From contig JAACJK010000177.1 of assembly GCA_013368325.1 (NCBI GenBank), positions 144,572 to 208,571 on the forward strand: a stretch of DNA of 64,000 nucleotides. The letters are read 5' to 3'. The position numbers were made by a program, and so were the translations under genes. Numbering within the stretch: position 1 is the stretch's first letter; the number at the start of each line of letters is the position of its first letter. The notes under the pieces were generated by a model. It was not told where the DNA came from, made no database searches, and worked only from the letters and a program-made list of their open reading frames with translations. This DNA comes from Ephemerocybe angulata. Lineage: Eukaryota > Basidiomycota > Agaricomycetes > Agaricales > Psathyrellaceae. Of the stretch, positions 1 through 10,293 are shown piece after piece.

Positions 1-1235
1 GAGCCACGTTCGATACATGAAGGAATAATGGTACCTCTGCTTCCGCCCAGCGTTGATAGGGTACCGCCTCACGCACACTCCTGTCCGCTCCAATCTTCGC
101 ATTCCTATGTCGATGATCGGTTCGGGTTCAAGGTACCGGTCCACATACAGGTCCACATTATGCGGCTTGGTTTCGTAGCCTGGATGAACCAGCACTGTTA
201 CAATCGCACCTTTCGGAGCTTGAGCCGCTAGAACGTGGCATTGTACCGAGCTGAAGAGCCCTTCCTACATGGAGCGCATCAGAAAACAGGGGGGGGCGGT
301 GCCATGCGATGCACCCGTACCTGTTTTGCCTTGTCCATCTCCTCCGATATCTGGACGATTTCAGGGAGTGTGTATTTCGCAGATAGTGCCATTTGTTCTC
401 GATGGTTGTTGGCTTGTGTCTGTTGATGACTTGGAGGGTGATGGCAGGCAAGGGTTGGATGGACTGAGCAAAGCTTGAAGCACTTAATTGCATGCATGTT
501 AGCCTAGGATCAGCAACGTGATGACAGGGTCCACCCCATATCAGCAAAGACTCTAAACCCAGCCGCATCCCCGGCAATCTAAGTGATATTTCTGTCTACC
601 CGATATCTCTGTCGGAGAGGAGATCCGTCAGAGCGTTGCATGGGAATGTTGCATGGGAATACGCAAGCGCTGAGCTACCTTCATGCAATTAAGAGACGAC
701 TACCCTACCCCTCTGGAGGGCTCGCGCCTGCACCTCACTCACGAGAGGCGGCGGAGCTGAGCTGTACACCTGAGTCCTGCGATCCAAGAGCACGAGGGTG
801 GGTTGCAAGACTACAGTCAGCGGCGATGCACTTTTCATGCCATACGACGTACCTCCCCCCGAAAGAGCATTTCCGCCTAAACATTTCCATAATTCCGGAC
901 GAAACGTTCGAGCTGAGATTGCACAGCTGAGATTGCACATGATGGTGTGCGCTGGTGTCGCAGCATGGTGCATGAATTCGATTTCAACATGATAAGACAG
1001 GAAGACAGGAGTCAGACGGGTGGCTGTACGGAAGTCGATCAATATCCCAGGACTATGTAAGCATCATCCCGTATGGCCTTGGCCGCCAAAGGAAGAGCCT
1101 CAAGCGCCCGTCTCCATCACCCTCAGGCTTAGGACGACTACGAAGGCATCCGATGAATTCGATAATCATCACACTGCATAGCTTTGACGTGTTTGGTACG
1201 TGTAATAGTTGGACTCAGGGACTTACTCACTGTTT
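1..1235. other. No recognisable gene
   Basis: Only short, unsupported open frames on both strands, with no recognisable protein motif, repeat or RNA gene. It may hold upstream exons of the decayed gene that follows, but no conserved piece could be picked out. Confidence 0.5.
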
Positions 1236-2208
1236 ACACGATCGCAGAGGGGAAGTTGACTTGGATCCACCTACCTGGCGAGTTGCAAGGCAAGATAATG
1301 CAATTCATGCCGTTACCTCTAGCTTGGAAGGTCGGGGCCACCTCTCGCGGAAATAGGCTACTGTATCTGGGTGAGCTGGAGGCACAGATGCGATCTCTTT
1401 GCAAGTACTTCATGCTCGACTACGATGCGGTAATCAAGGCGATGAAGGCGACGAACTCTATTCTCGTTGGGTCCGCCCTTCACTACGTCATCAATCCAAG
1501 CAACACTTTCCCAGATTGCCTCACATTCTATGTTCCCAAAGGCCTTCATGGTGCATTCTCGGGCCCTGTCCTTGATGGAACCAAATACTGCGCGAGCGCG
1601 GTCCCACCGGGGGGATCAGCGTACGGTCCTCGCTACAAAGGTCCACTGCTGGGTTGTGAGTCCACACAATTTCAAGGGAGCCAGACTATTGACGGTACCT
1701 AGACTTCCGAAAAGATGTCATCTACTCGCACACCAAGCGTGTGATGCAACTCGCGATACGCGAGACGGCGTACAAGGTGGCGACAACCGCCGTGCTCTTC
1801 TCCGACTTCACCATGGAGATGAACTACATGACACACAATGCAGTCGTGTCCGCATATCCGAAGATGACATTTGCCCGGTACAGCCTCATCAACACCCACG
1901 TCCCTACTCGGTCTCTCGCTATGAGCACCAAGATGGCTAAGTACGTCAAGGATGGATATCAGTTCCTCCTGACTGGAGAGGGGTGGAGGCACGGGCACGT
2001 CTGTGGCCAGCATTCTTCGTGCGGTAGGACTCGTCGCAAGGTTAACGATGCATTGACGATGCAGCTTGGGTTTGGCACTGGAGAGATCGACGTTATAGAC
2101 GGTGATGTAGCATGGGCACTGTCTTACACGTTCGACTGCAAAATGCGGCCGAAGCGCGGTCCCCATAACCCGAAGTCAGGATGGGTACGCGCGGGATGGG
2201 GGTATTGA
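1236..2208 (+). pseudogene. Decayed F-box/nucleotidyltransferase-like agaricomycete gene
   Basis: Two coding stretches in different frames. The first (about 1245-1560) reads as an F-box-like start (LPGELQGKIMQF) followed by a segment with VGSALHYVINP and CLTFYVPKG, resembling the GS-AL...D-D-YV pattern of nucleotidyltransferase-like proteins. The second (about 1710-2190) contains TTAVLFSDFTMEMNY and VVSAYPKMTFARYSLIN, resembling the conserved FHST-VMN...AYP-LT...R-L-N core of a large, uncharacterised family of mushroom genomes. The link between them (1560-1710) is out of frame and no clean splice pair restores it, so I read it as a decayed copy. The family assignment is from memory of the pattern and is an inference. 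Its 3' end lies 24 bases from the end of the Helitron coding region, in convergent orientation, so the Helitron probably truncated it. Confidence 0.4.
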
Positions 2209-2231
2209 AATCGGTGAGTTGGTCTCAATAA

Positions 2232-3631
2232 CTAAGTCGCATCTTTTGATCTCACATACAAGGCTAGTGACGCTGAGCGCATGTCGAGGGTCGACAACCA
2301 TTCTATGCTTACACTAGGAACGGTGCCCTCGAATATCACCTTACCTTGCGCCAACATACCGTCGTATCTGTAGATTCTTCCCATGTCATCAACTACCCTT
2401 GAAGCGAAGTGGCTGTCATCTTCATTCCAGTACAATATACCGGCGAGTCGATACAAGTCCTTGTTCATCGTTACTCGAGTACTCAAACTAAGGTCGCGAC
2501 GGGCAGCGCCAATCAGCATGACAGGTAGTTGCAGCCATACCATCGCAGGGTAATGGTTTCGTCTCACCAGGCGATCGCCGCACGATTTGCAACTTCCGTG
2601 GGTGACTGGATATTCTGGAGGTAATCCGCTATAACGCACGGTCCGCTGCTCGTGTCATGTCTTACCACTGTATATCCACCTATGCTTTCAAATATTGAGC
2701 CTCTACTTTGCTTTCCACATTTAAGGCATGTATTCACCGCTATGTTGGAAGGTTTTGTGACATCGATTCCATGAAAGAGTTGTACAAGGCTGTATATGTC
2801 GGTGCCAGTGCATCCAAGTGGGAAACAAGACAAATTCAAGTCCCAGATAGGTTGACAGATAGTGAGGCGCGCTCGCTCTAGGCTAGTCGCATTTGACGCC
2901 AACGCGTAGAATGCAGTGTTTAGCTGGACGTAGTATGGACTCAGGCGTGCCAATTCCTCAGACCAACGCTGCGGGTTACTGTGCCACAAGGCCCTTACTA
3001 TCGTGAACAAGGAGTCGTAGGCGCAACTCCAATTCTCAGAGTCCCATGCCCAGCTCTCAAGCCAAGTCACCGTGCGGGGGATGCCATCGTCTGCATCCTC
3101 CTGATTTGCTGGCTTTGTCTTACGCCTCTTCGACGGAGTCGCAATCGCGATGTCCTCTTGCATTTTTCTTTTCCTATTGTCTGGGTCCATTCTACTGTCT
3201 TCTGGTTCAGATATACCCTGTCCCTTCTTCCACCTGCGGTACGAGTTCAACGTGGGGTTTCTAAGGTTTTTGATAATTTTGTCAGGTAATTTCCCCTCAT
3301 ACCTTAGCTTGGTGATTTCATCCAGCGTGTCGATCGCACGAAATTCTTCACGAAGATGCCCTGACAGCCCACCTTGAAGCTTGTATGTCTTGAACTCCCG
3401 CAAAATAATTGTATTCTCTGCCGTTTCCCCCCGAGAAAGGGCGACGTACATTGCTTGGTGCGACTTACTCTTTGTCAAGTCAACGACATTTACCGCCCTT
3501 GTCTTCCCCTGCGATACATAGTCAGTCATAGAGAAGTTGGGGAGAATGGCAACTTGCCGCCGTGTGATCGAAATCTTTTGGTCGTTGGGAAGCACGGCCG
3601 TCACGGAAGTGGACAGCTTCATCAAAGGCAC
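2232..3631 (-). pseudogene. Pif1 motif VI plus ubiquitin-specific-protease-like C-terminal domain
   Basis: The first segment (3631-2564) has the helicase C-terminal motif MYVALSRGET (residues 61-70), then a basic linker (RKRKMQ, SKRRKTK), then a new domain starting WAWDSENWSCAYDS (Cys203). A zinc-ribbon pair follows: CLKCGK in this frame and CKSCGD in the next (2639-2232). The second segment ends with YRLAGILYWNEDDSHFASRV...YRYDGM, which resembles the histidine box of USP/UCH cysteine proteases (His77, Asp93 of that segment). A Cys box, CxxC pairs and a His box in that order support a C19-like peptidase, whose substrate is unknown. One missing base near 2600 (CACCC run) separates the two frames. 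Peptidase activity is an inference. Confidence 0.65.
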
Positions 3632-3636
3632 GACAT

Positions 3637-5781
3637 TTACGGGAGATGCGGTAGCTTAACTGGGGTTTTTGGATTGACTAGTTCGATGAAGAGAACCTCC
3701 AATGACTGACGACCAGGATGACCTGGTATTTCACGTGATGTCCAACCTTTGACCGTGGCTTCCTGCCCCTTCGTAATCGACAGCTCAGTTGCATCGTTAT
3801 ACCTAATCATGACAGGCATGCCAACGCAAAGAGCGAGACACGCGGGTATATGATCGCTCGTAACCGGCGGTGAGTCCCAGAGAGCAGCTTGGACCTCTGG
3901 GGTCAACCTTATCGGGCGTTCTGGTGGGCCCTTCGCGGATTTTTTCTTTTTCACACTGCCGTTTCGTGGCTGAGACTGCTTATCAACAGAGTAAAAGTGG
4001 TGAAGGGTCCTTCCATGCTCTTGGGCGAAGCGGGCCGAGTTCATGGCATTGATGCTGTCCTTGTGGGTATTCCACGATGTGATAATTGAGGCGTATCTCA
4101 ATCGCGGGTCGTTGATGTCTATGGTATCGTTAAAGCTGGGTATGCGGGTACAGAGGAACTGAATGTCCTCATTGGTACACTCTTTGTACCTCATCCGAAT
4201 GAGAGCAGCTCTAAGAGCCCTGTCTTCCGCAGATATATTCATCTGTCGCATGTTCTGCTTCAAGACCATGACCGTCACGAAGTGATGCCAGACAAGAAGA
4301 CCAAGGGTATTTTCTTGGCTTTCAGGGGACGCTCGTGGAAGCTGTATTTGAGAAACCTCAGAGCTATACAGCGCGTTCCCTTTAGCAGGTGGGAGTTGCG
4401 CAAAATCCCCAGCTAGAATGACGTTCACCCCTCCGAAAGGTTCATCCTCGACCCTTGTGATGTCTTTCAGTCGTGCATCAATTAGGTATAGATCTTGGCA
4501 TGATATCATTGAAACTTCGTCTATGAAAATATACTCTACGCCCCTCATACGGCCTCGAGCCAGATCAAGCGCCCGGCCCCCTCGCTTGCGTGATTTGCGG
4601 CGGTCTCCCGTGTTGATGCCAAGAAATGAGTGGTAGGTGGACCCAGTGAGTTGTGAGGCAGCAGCCCCAGTAGGTGCTAATACGACGAACCTGTATTTCT
4701 CCCCCCGTGCTTCAAACCAAGACCGCAGAGCGCTGATAACCCGTGTCTTACCTGTGCCCCCCATCCCGGCGATATACATACGCAAAGGATCCGGCGTGAC
4801 TGAAACGGAGTGGTTGGCCACTATTCTGAATGCCCTTTCCTGCTCTTCGTTTAGTGTCCATTCGCTTAAAACACTGGCCATGACCTCGTACACGTCTGTA
4901 TCCTTTACCTCAAATTTCGCAAGTAGATAAGCGCCCGGAATGACGCGCGCATCATTTTTTGTTGGGGCTGATCCCTTTGAGCGCTTCTCATCACAAGCAT
5001 TGAGCGCCGCCTTTCTCGAATCAAGTATTCGATTTTTCTCCCCTGCCACGATCTTCTTCCAATGAGTAGGTGGGAGTAATTGCTCTGGCGCAAACTCCTG
5101 AGAGACATCCATTTCTGTGCCAAATACCCCTGCAGTCCACCCGGCGCTTTGCATCACGAGCTGAGCATCCTGCATTTGCGCACGCTTCCTCTTCGACCAC
5201 ACTCCCATCGACTCCGGATTGTTGGCGTCAAACACCAGATCGTCACCGTCGTACTGATCGCCAGGATCAAGATCCTCTTCACACTCTGCGTCTTCTTCGG
5301 TCGCATCCGCAATGGTTTCATTATTTTTCTGAGCTGCCACCCTGAGTTTGAGCTGAGAAAAGTAGTCATCGCGTGCATCATAGCACTCGTATCTGATGTA
5401 CATATTGTGAATAATGGTCGAGTGATGCTCGGAAAATTGGTATGCGTCGAACGCATCACACCACGTCTCTGAAGACCGCTTCAAGTCCAAGCCACTCCGC
5501 CACGGCGAGAAGAGCGTCAACATGACACAGCAGTAGTAGTCCCTGTCCTCTGAGTCCTTCCTTGGCAAATATGGCCCGATGAAGTTGGGTACGATACCGT
5601 CCTTCCTTGAAATATCAAACACTACACCATGCGAGGCATGAAGCGGATGAGCTTCATCATACAGGTAGTACGGAGACCTCCCTTTCTTTAAAACAGACAA
5701 GTCCTTCCGAACACTACACTGAACGTAATCGTATAGGCACACTGACGACAATGCGGCCGGTCTCATTTTGTAATCGTCCAC
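3637..5781 (-). CDS. Helitron Pif1-like helicase (motifs I-III)
   Basis: About 714 residues, a 5'-3' DNA helicase of the Pif1/RecD-like SF1 group, expected to act in the nucleus during rolling-circle transposition. Walker A is GMGGTGKT (339-346), followed by LAPTGAAASQL. Walker B is IFIDEVSM (ending 425), and motif III is LAGDFAQLPPA (about 460). The first 300 residues link it to the replicase and hold an acidic stretch (ATEEDAECEEDLDPGD). The frame ends at VKLPHLP, while VNVVPLMKLSTS continues in the next frame; a single missing base in a run of C explains the break. Overlaps the replicase frame by 19 bases. Confidence 0.85.
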   Translation of the reverse strand: MDDYKMRPAALSSVCLYDYVQCSVRKDLSVLKKGRSPYYLYDEAHPLHASHGVVFDISRKDGIVPNFIGPYLPRKDSEDRDYYCCVMLTLFSPWRSGLDLKRSSETWCDAFDAYQFSEHHSTIIHNMYIRYECYDARDDYFSQLKLRVAAQKNNETIADATEEDAECEEDLDPGDQYDGDDLVFDANNPESMGVWSKRKRAQMQDAQLVMQSAGWTAGVFGTEMDVSQEFAPEQLLPPTHWKKIVAGEKNRILDSRKAALNACDEKRSKGSAPTKNDARVIPGAYLLAKFEVKDTDVYEVMASVLSEWTLNEEQERAFRIVANHSVSVTPDPLRMYIAGMGGTGKTRVISALRSWFEARGEKYRFVVLAPTGAAASQLTGSTYHSFLGINTGDRRKSRKRGGRALDLARGRMRGVEYIFIDEVSMISCQDLYLIDARLKDITRVEDEPFGGVNVILAGDFAQLPPAKGNALYSSEVSQIQLPRASPESQENTLGLLVWHHFVTVMVLKQNMRQMNISAEDRALRAALIRMRYKECTNEDIQFLCTRIPSFNDTIDINDPRLRYASIITSWNTHKDSINAMNSARFAQEHGRTLHHFYSVDKQSQPRNGSVKKKKSAKGPPERPIRLTPEVQAALWDSPPVTSDHIPACLALCVGMPVMIRYNDATELSITKGQEATVKGWTSREIPGHPGRQSLEVLFIELVNPKTPVKLPHLP

Positions 5782-7505
5782 GTTTGAACGGCTAACAAAA
5801 TTCCCGTTGTTGCGGGAAATCGTGACGTCGTCCTCTTCGTCGCCCGATTCGCCATCGTCTCAGCAGTACGGACGTTGAATGAGGACTGCGATGGCGCACT
5901 TTCATTCCTCTCCCTGTCATCGAACCTTTCCGCTGCCATCTCCCACTCCTTCAAAACATCCATGGCATAGGGTCTCCAGTAAAAGGGGAGGAATGAATGG
6001 CTTGAGTATCGGTCAGGGTGCCCGAGAAGGTAGAGGGCTGCCATGGGCCCTCCAATTTCAATCTTCGAGGTGAGTGAATTAGCCATTTTCAACACAAGCC
6101 TTCTCGCGGCGTCCGCATCTGACTTGCTTTCCTCCCAGATATCGGTGTTCTTTCCAAAGACATCATATATCGACGAAAATATTTGGTAAGTCTTTAAACC
6201 CATCTTCACAACGTAGTCTACAATGTATCCAGCTGACTCCTTTATGGCAGTACCTGAGCACAGCGGCGTGGTATCAGTATTGCAGCCCATGCAGTAGGCG
6301 GTAGTCGGAGTGATCGTGTTTATCCTGGCCTCCATCTTCTTAAGGTGAAGTGTACCCTTCTCATCTACGTAGCTTATCTCGATAATCGGCCTTGGAAATC
6401 TAGCAGTGCAAACTCCATCCTTATTTATACATCCTTTCCTGCTGATGTGGTGAGTGTGTACTCCATTCACCACCACATTCCTCCGAAGGAAGCAGGTATG
6501 TACATTCGAGCCGTACACAACGCTGTCAACACGATCGTTGTACTGATCTAGCCAAGCTCGCAAGGATGAACACTCTTGGCAATCGCATGAACTCATTCCG
6601 AGAGCAGGGCAAGTACATTTGGGTGGTGGGATGGGTAAGCACTGTGTGGGGTCCACTGATTTAACAGGTGCATTGGGGCCATGCTTCTCGACCATGTCCG
6701 CCATAGTACCAGTAGAAAACTCCCCTACCTGGCAGCTTTCCAAGTACGCTATCAAGTCACGAACAAAGGCTGAGTCCCCTGACATTAATCTGTCCTTGAT
6801 GTCCTGCGGTCTCCAAGCGCCCGCAACCCATACGAGCATGTGTAAGTGTAAGGTCATTCTTCCTTGCTGTTCTACAGTGCCAAAGTAAGCCGCTGTGTTA
6901 CCATATATTCCAGGCTTACCATCCCCCTGCTTCCAGCGCAGGACGTGCTTGATGAAGAGATCAACCAGATACTTGAAGAATCGAGCGCCAGCGACAGGAT
7001 TCCTAGCTACAAGCCGAGCCCTGTCATTATACTCCCGCAAGTCTGGTGAGAAGGTAATCACCTTATCCGCCCAGTATATACATAGCGGATGTTTGTTATC
7101 CACCAGCGATATGGTGATAAACCATAAAAGTGCACCGCGGTAGTTGATTAGAGACCACACCTCGCTGCGCATATTTTTTTTGGAGGCAAGCGAGCCGTGA
7201 ATGCTACCACCTACGTGGTTTACCTGGTCCATGACGTCAAAGCACGCTTTCTCCTCATCGGTGCTGGGCTTGAACTGCTCTCCGTCCTGGAGCTTCCCAG
7301 CGATGATCTTGAGCGTGTCGGGATTGATGCCCTTCATCTTTCTTGCGACGTCAAGGAAGTTACCTCTCTTCGCCGTTATACGGCTGCCTGTTGACCCTGC
7401 TTTGAGCTGATCATGATTGAAAGCTACGATGATAAACTGGGTATCCGTTTGGAACCGTTTATCATGGTACATTAGTAGCCACCGTTTCTGGACCGTCTCC
7501 CCCAT
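5763..7505 (-). CDS. Helitron replicase (HUH/Y2 Rep) domain
   Basis: About 580 residues. This is the rolling-circle replication initiator that nicks and joins single-stranded element ends. The metal-binding HUH motif appears as TLHLHMLVWV at residues 218-227. The two catalytic tyrosines sit in GYIVDYVVKMG at Y427 and Y431, separated by three residues as in Helitron Y2 enzymes, with the following lysine present. Cys/His-rich segments lie between (residues 297-311 and 338-366). The first methionine is only the first available: the frame is open just 5' to a TAA near 7525, and the start RWLLMYHDKRF corresponds to an internal part of the family. The 3' end is out of frame with the next segment, because GESGDEEDD appears in the helicase frame just before 5781. 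Confidence 0.85.
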   Translation of the reverse strand: MGETVQKRWLLMYHDKRFQTDTQFIIVAFNHDQLKAGSTGSRITAKRGNFLDVARKMKGINPDTLKIIAGKLQDGEQFKPSTDEEKACFDVMDQVNHVGGSIHGSLASKKNMRSEVWSLINYRGALLWFITISLVDNKHPLCIYWADKVITFSPDLREYNDRARLVARNPVAGARFFKYLVDLFIKHVLRWKQGDGKPGIYGNTAAYFGTVEQQGRMTLHLHMLVWVAGAWRPQDIKDRLMSGDSAFVRDLIAYLESCQVGEFSTGTMADMVEKHGPNAPVKSVDPTQCLPIPPPKCTCPALGMSSCDCQECSSLRAWLDQYNDRVDSVVYGSNVHTCFLRRNVVVNGVHTHHISRKGCINKDGVCTARFPRPIIEISYVDEKGTLHLKKMEARINTITPTTAYCMGCNTDTTPLCSGTAIKESAGYIVDYVVKMGLKTYQIFSSIYDVFGKNTDIWEESKSDADAARRLVLKMANSLTSKIEIGGPMAALYLLGHPDRYSSHSFLPFYWRPYAMDVLKEWEMAAERFDDRERNESAPSQSSFNVRTAETMANRATKRTTSRFPATTGILLAVQTWTITK

Positions 7506-7556
7506 CCAGGTCGTAACATCACCCCCCTTTTAGCTTCATTGTCCTCGATGATTTCA
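7506..7556 (-). other. Relic of a Ty3/gypsy 3' end (polypurine tract and LTR start)
   Basis: On the minus strand the sequence reads IIEDNEAK-like codons, then a polypurine run AAAAGGGGGGTGA, then TGTTACGACC. The chromovirus end near 47811 has the same arrangement (IIEDDEF, stop, GGAGGGGGGTAA, TGTCGTGAAC). This suggests the truncated Helitron is fused to the remains of a gypsy element about 50 bases upstream of the apn1 start codon. Confidence 0.45.
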
Positions 7557-7611
7557 GCCTCTCTCCCCCAATCTTACCCCAGAACCAACAACTACAAAAC
7601 ACAAACACACA

Positions 7612-9769
7612 ATGAAGAAAGCGAAGGAGGTGGATACAGCAACGTTCCTCCCGCACGTGCAGAGTCCGTGGAAGGTCGGCGCGCACGTCTCTGCCGCCGG
7701 GGGCGTCGAGAACGCCGTCGAGAACACTGCGGCCATCGGGTTCGTCTCTCCCCACCCCTTCTCTCTTGCGATTGCTTTCCCCCTTCCTTCCTTCCATCCA
7801 TCCATCCTTCCTTCCTTCCTTCCTTCCTTCCGTCCCTCTCTCCCTTGCCACCCTCCTTTGACGACCCACAACGACATTTGTCATCCCCCAAATGGGAAGG
7901 CCCGCCACTCTCCTCATCCTCCATACGCCTCTTCAAAGAGCGTATGGAGGAGTATGGCTACGACCCTCCCGCATGGGAACTATCTCATCAACCTCGGGAA
8001 CCCCGACGCGTACGTCCGTCTCTCTCCCCTTTCGCGTTTGGCTGGTGTGGCTCGGGGTGGTTGGCAGGAAGGCGCTGATTGTGGGTATTGCAGTGTAGGG
8101 CGAAGAAGGCGAAGTCCTATGAGTGTTTCGTTGATGATTTGAGGAGGTGTGAAGCATTGGGGCTGAATGTAAGCATGGCCATGCTTACGACGCCGACGCC
8201 CTTCCATATCTTATCTTATCTTACATATTTACACATGTTTGTTTCTCAAGCCGAGCGACTTCTTCTTCGTCGCTCGACTCTCTCTTCTTTTCCTTAGTCT
8301 ACGTTCACCCTCTTGTCGTCCCTTCGTCATTCTACGAATACACACGTTGGCAACACGTTGGTCCTATCAATCTCTGGATCGACACCCCCAGTGAGGCTGC
8401 ATGCACACGGCAGCCTTACACTGAAATACTACAACTTCCAGTACGTCCTATCCCCTCCTTCGTTTTCTTTCGGCGTTTCGAGCTTACTGATTTGCTCCTC
8501 TCGCTTGTGCATCGATGTTTGAAGCCCAGGTTCGACGGTGGGGAATGCGACGCCTGAAGAGAGTATCCAGCATATCATGGACTCCCTCAAGGCAGCGCAT
8601 AAGGAGCCGAAGGGGATCGTGATGGTCTTGGAGAACATGGTGCGTCCGCTGCTCATCGCATTGGGTCTACCCGCGGAGCACTGTACTCACATTTCATTTC
8701 ACCCCCCCTACGCTCTCTCCGACACGCCCCTCCAACCTCCCTGCCACATTCGACCGCTCATGCTCTACCTCTGTTCGCCTTGTACGCCCTTCACGCTGCA
8801 CAATACGCCCGCCTGCACCTCCGCGCCCTCATCCCGCTGTGCACGTTCACCCCACTATATCTCATACATCTGCTCACGCAGTACGCCTCCGCACGCATAC
8901 GCACTCCTACACCTCCACTCCCACGCTCGTAACCACGCCGTGCACGTTCACCCCCACTCTATCTTACCCTCCGGCCCTTGGCACCCACCTCCCGCTCACT
9001 CCTGCTCATCCTCTACGCTTCATGATGACCCCCGGCAGGCTGGCGCCGGTAACATCATCAGCTCGTCCTTCGCCCAGATCGCAGCCATCATCGCGCTCGT
9101 GGAAGACAAGACGCAGGTCGGGGTGTGCGTGGATACGTGCCATGCGCACCCTGTGGGTATGATGTTAGTACGCGCGAGGGATGGGAGGATACCAGTGAGT
9201 CCATCGTGCTTTTCCTTTGGATGGTTGGTCGTCGTCTTTGCGAGTTGGTTGTGTGCTTGAATGTTTGCTCTTTGGGGGTCGTCTTCGTTCGGTGCGTCAT
9301 GTCGCAAAAACCGGTGCCGGCGTTCAAATGGACCGTCGTTTGACGGGTGTCTGATGCATTTTAAAGCTTGTTTAAAGCCTAACTGGCGTGCCAGAAAATT
9401 CGAGAAAAGCTAGATAATACTCAATTCAGATTCTGGTCGAACGGCTTCTCCCGCAAAGTTTATTTGAACGCGATCAAGCGCCGTCAAATGCTGGCCGGGA
9501 TTTTGCGACACAGTGCTCGGGTTCTACGCTACCCCTTCAACACTTCCTCGCTCGATACTTCCTCGCTCGGTGCTCGCGTTTTACTGCTCCGTTTCACCCT
9601 TCCCTCCTCGTGCTCGGTCTTTCTGGATCTTCGCCGTCGGGTATACTGATCAAACTGACGATATTTCTAGTGAAACGGTTTGAGGAGGAATTCGGGCTTA
9701 GGTATCTATGCGGGATGCATCTGAACGATTCTAAGGTCGAGGAGAGATCTGCACGAGAATATTGGGATG
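7612..9769 (+). pseudogene. apn1: apn1-type AP endonuclease, 5' part (decayed)
   Basis: Exons of an endonuclease IV/Apn1 family gene, which cuts DNA 5' of abasic sites in base excision repair. Conserved pieces in order: WKVGAHVSAAGGVENAVEN (7669-7740), RLFKERMEEYGY (about 7928), LPHGNYLINLGNPD (about 7967), KSYECFVDDLRRCEALGLN (about 8110), YYNF/GSTVGNATPEESI (8430-8570), MVLENM (8622-8640), AGAGNIISSSFAQIAAI (9040-9090), GVCVDTCHA (9118-9150), GYDVSTREGWEDT (9153-9195), FGLRYLCGMHLNDSK (9692-9735), LHENIG (9752-9768). Frame breaks occur after YGYDP, between CHAH and GYDV, and after NDSK, and the acceptor before the second exon is missing. Introns are expanded to 240-475 bases. The C-terminal part is found 17 kb away at 26987. 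Almost certainly non-functional. Confidence 0.8.
7784..7831 (+). repeat. CCTT/CCAT microsatellite in apn1 intron 1
   Basis: Tetranucleotide run of CCTT with a few CCAT units inside the first intron region of the apn1 remnant. It forms the pyrimidine-rich part of the intron but no AG acceptor follows it before the next coding block. Confidence 0.9.
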
Positions 9770-10293
9770 TGAGTCATCCCATTTTCCTTTCATCTCTTCT
9801 TTCCTTCGTATCCTCTTCTCTTCGGTCTTCTCTTCTTTGCTCCCGTTCTCCGCTCGTATGTTCGATCGCTTCGGTTCAGTTCGGTTCATTTAGGGAGTGC
9901 GAGTAGGGATGTGAGGGTGGGGGGTGCATGCAGTATGGTATTACGGGGTTGGGGTCGTTCCTTTGTTTGGGTGGCGGGCGGGTAGCGCAGTGGTGTTCGC
10001 ATCCGCGTGCACCTCTTCCTGTAATCATGGCTGTGTGCTTCGGTCGAGCCGCTTGGGGGCTGGCTGTCTTGTCTCGTCTACGTCTTGGAGGAGTGGAGTT
10101 CTCGAAGATGGGGATGGGAGAAGGGGCTCTTGGACGTTGTGGAGCGTGTGGTTGCACGGAAGTGCACGGCTTGCCCATGACTTCTGCGGAGTGGGTTGAA
10201 ATGATGCCGTTTGGTGCACTTCTTACTTGTTGGATGGCGTGTTTCTTGTCGAGATTCAGCGTCGAAGTTGAACGCGAGTTGAAGTGTACACGC
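9770..10293 (+). other. apn1 intron remnant or inserted filler before the Ty3 element
   Basis: Begins with a good donor (GTGAGT) after the HENIG codons and shows no coding motif. It ends at ACGC (10290-10293), the left copy of the Ty3 target duplication. A normal intron here would be about 50 bases, so other insertions probably preceded the Ty3 element. Confidence 0.5.

Larger units (their letters stand above)
2232..7505 (-). mobile_element. 5'-truncated Helitron with HUH replicase, Pif1 helicase and protease-like tail
   Basis: One ancestral reading unit on the minus strand, now in four frames: replicase (7505-5763), helicase (5781-3637), helicase end plus protease-like domain (3631-2564), and the rest of that domain (2639-2232). 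The neighbouring frames overlap or abut and each join needs a single-base change, two of them in runs of C (near 3637 and 2600). The replicase starts within the Helitron N domain, so the usual N-terminal zinc-finger/LFPYG region is missing. No TC start or hairpin plus CTRR end could be located. Probably a dead copy, unless the indels are assembly errors. Confidence 0.85.

Noticed and set aside
2232..2300. Possible Helitron 3' end (hairpin plus CTRR)
   Set aside because: No convincing hairpin with CTRR could be found between the coding end and the neighbouring pseudogene.
7519..7936. Minus-strand frames rich in GRKEGRK repeats
   Set aside because: They are translations of the CCTT microsatellite in apn1 intron 1.
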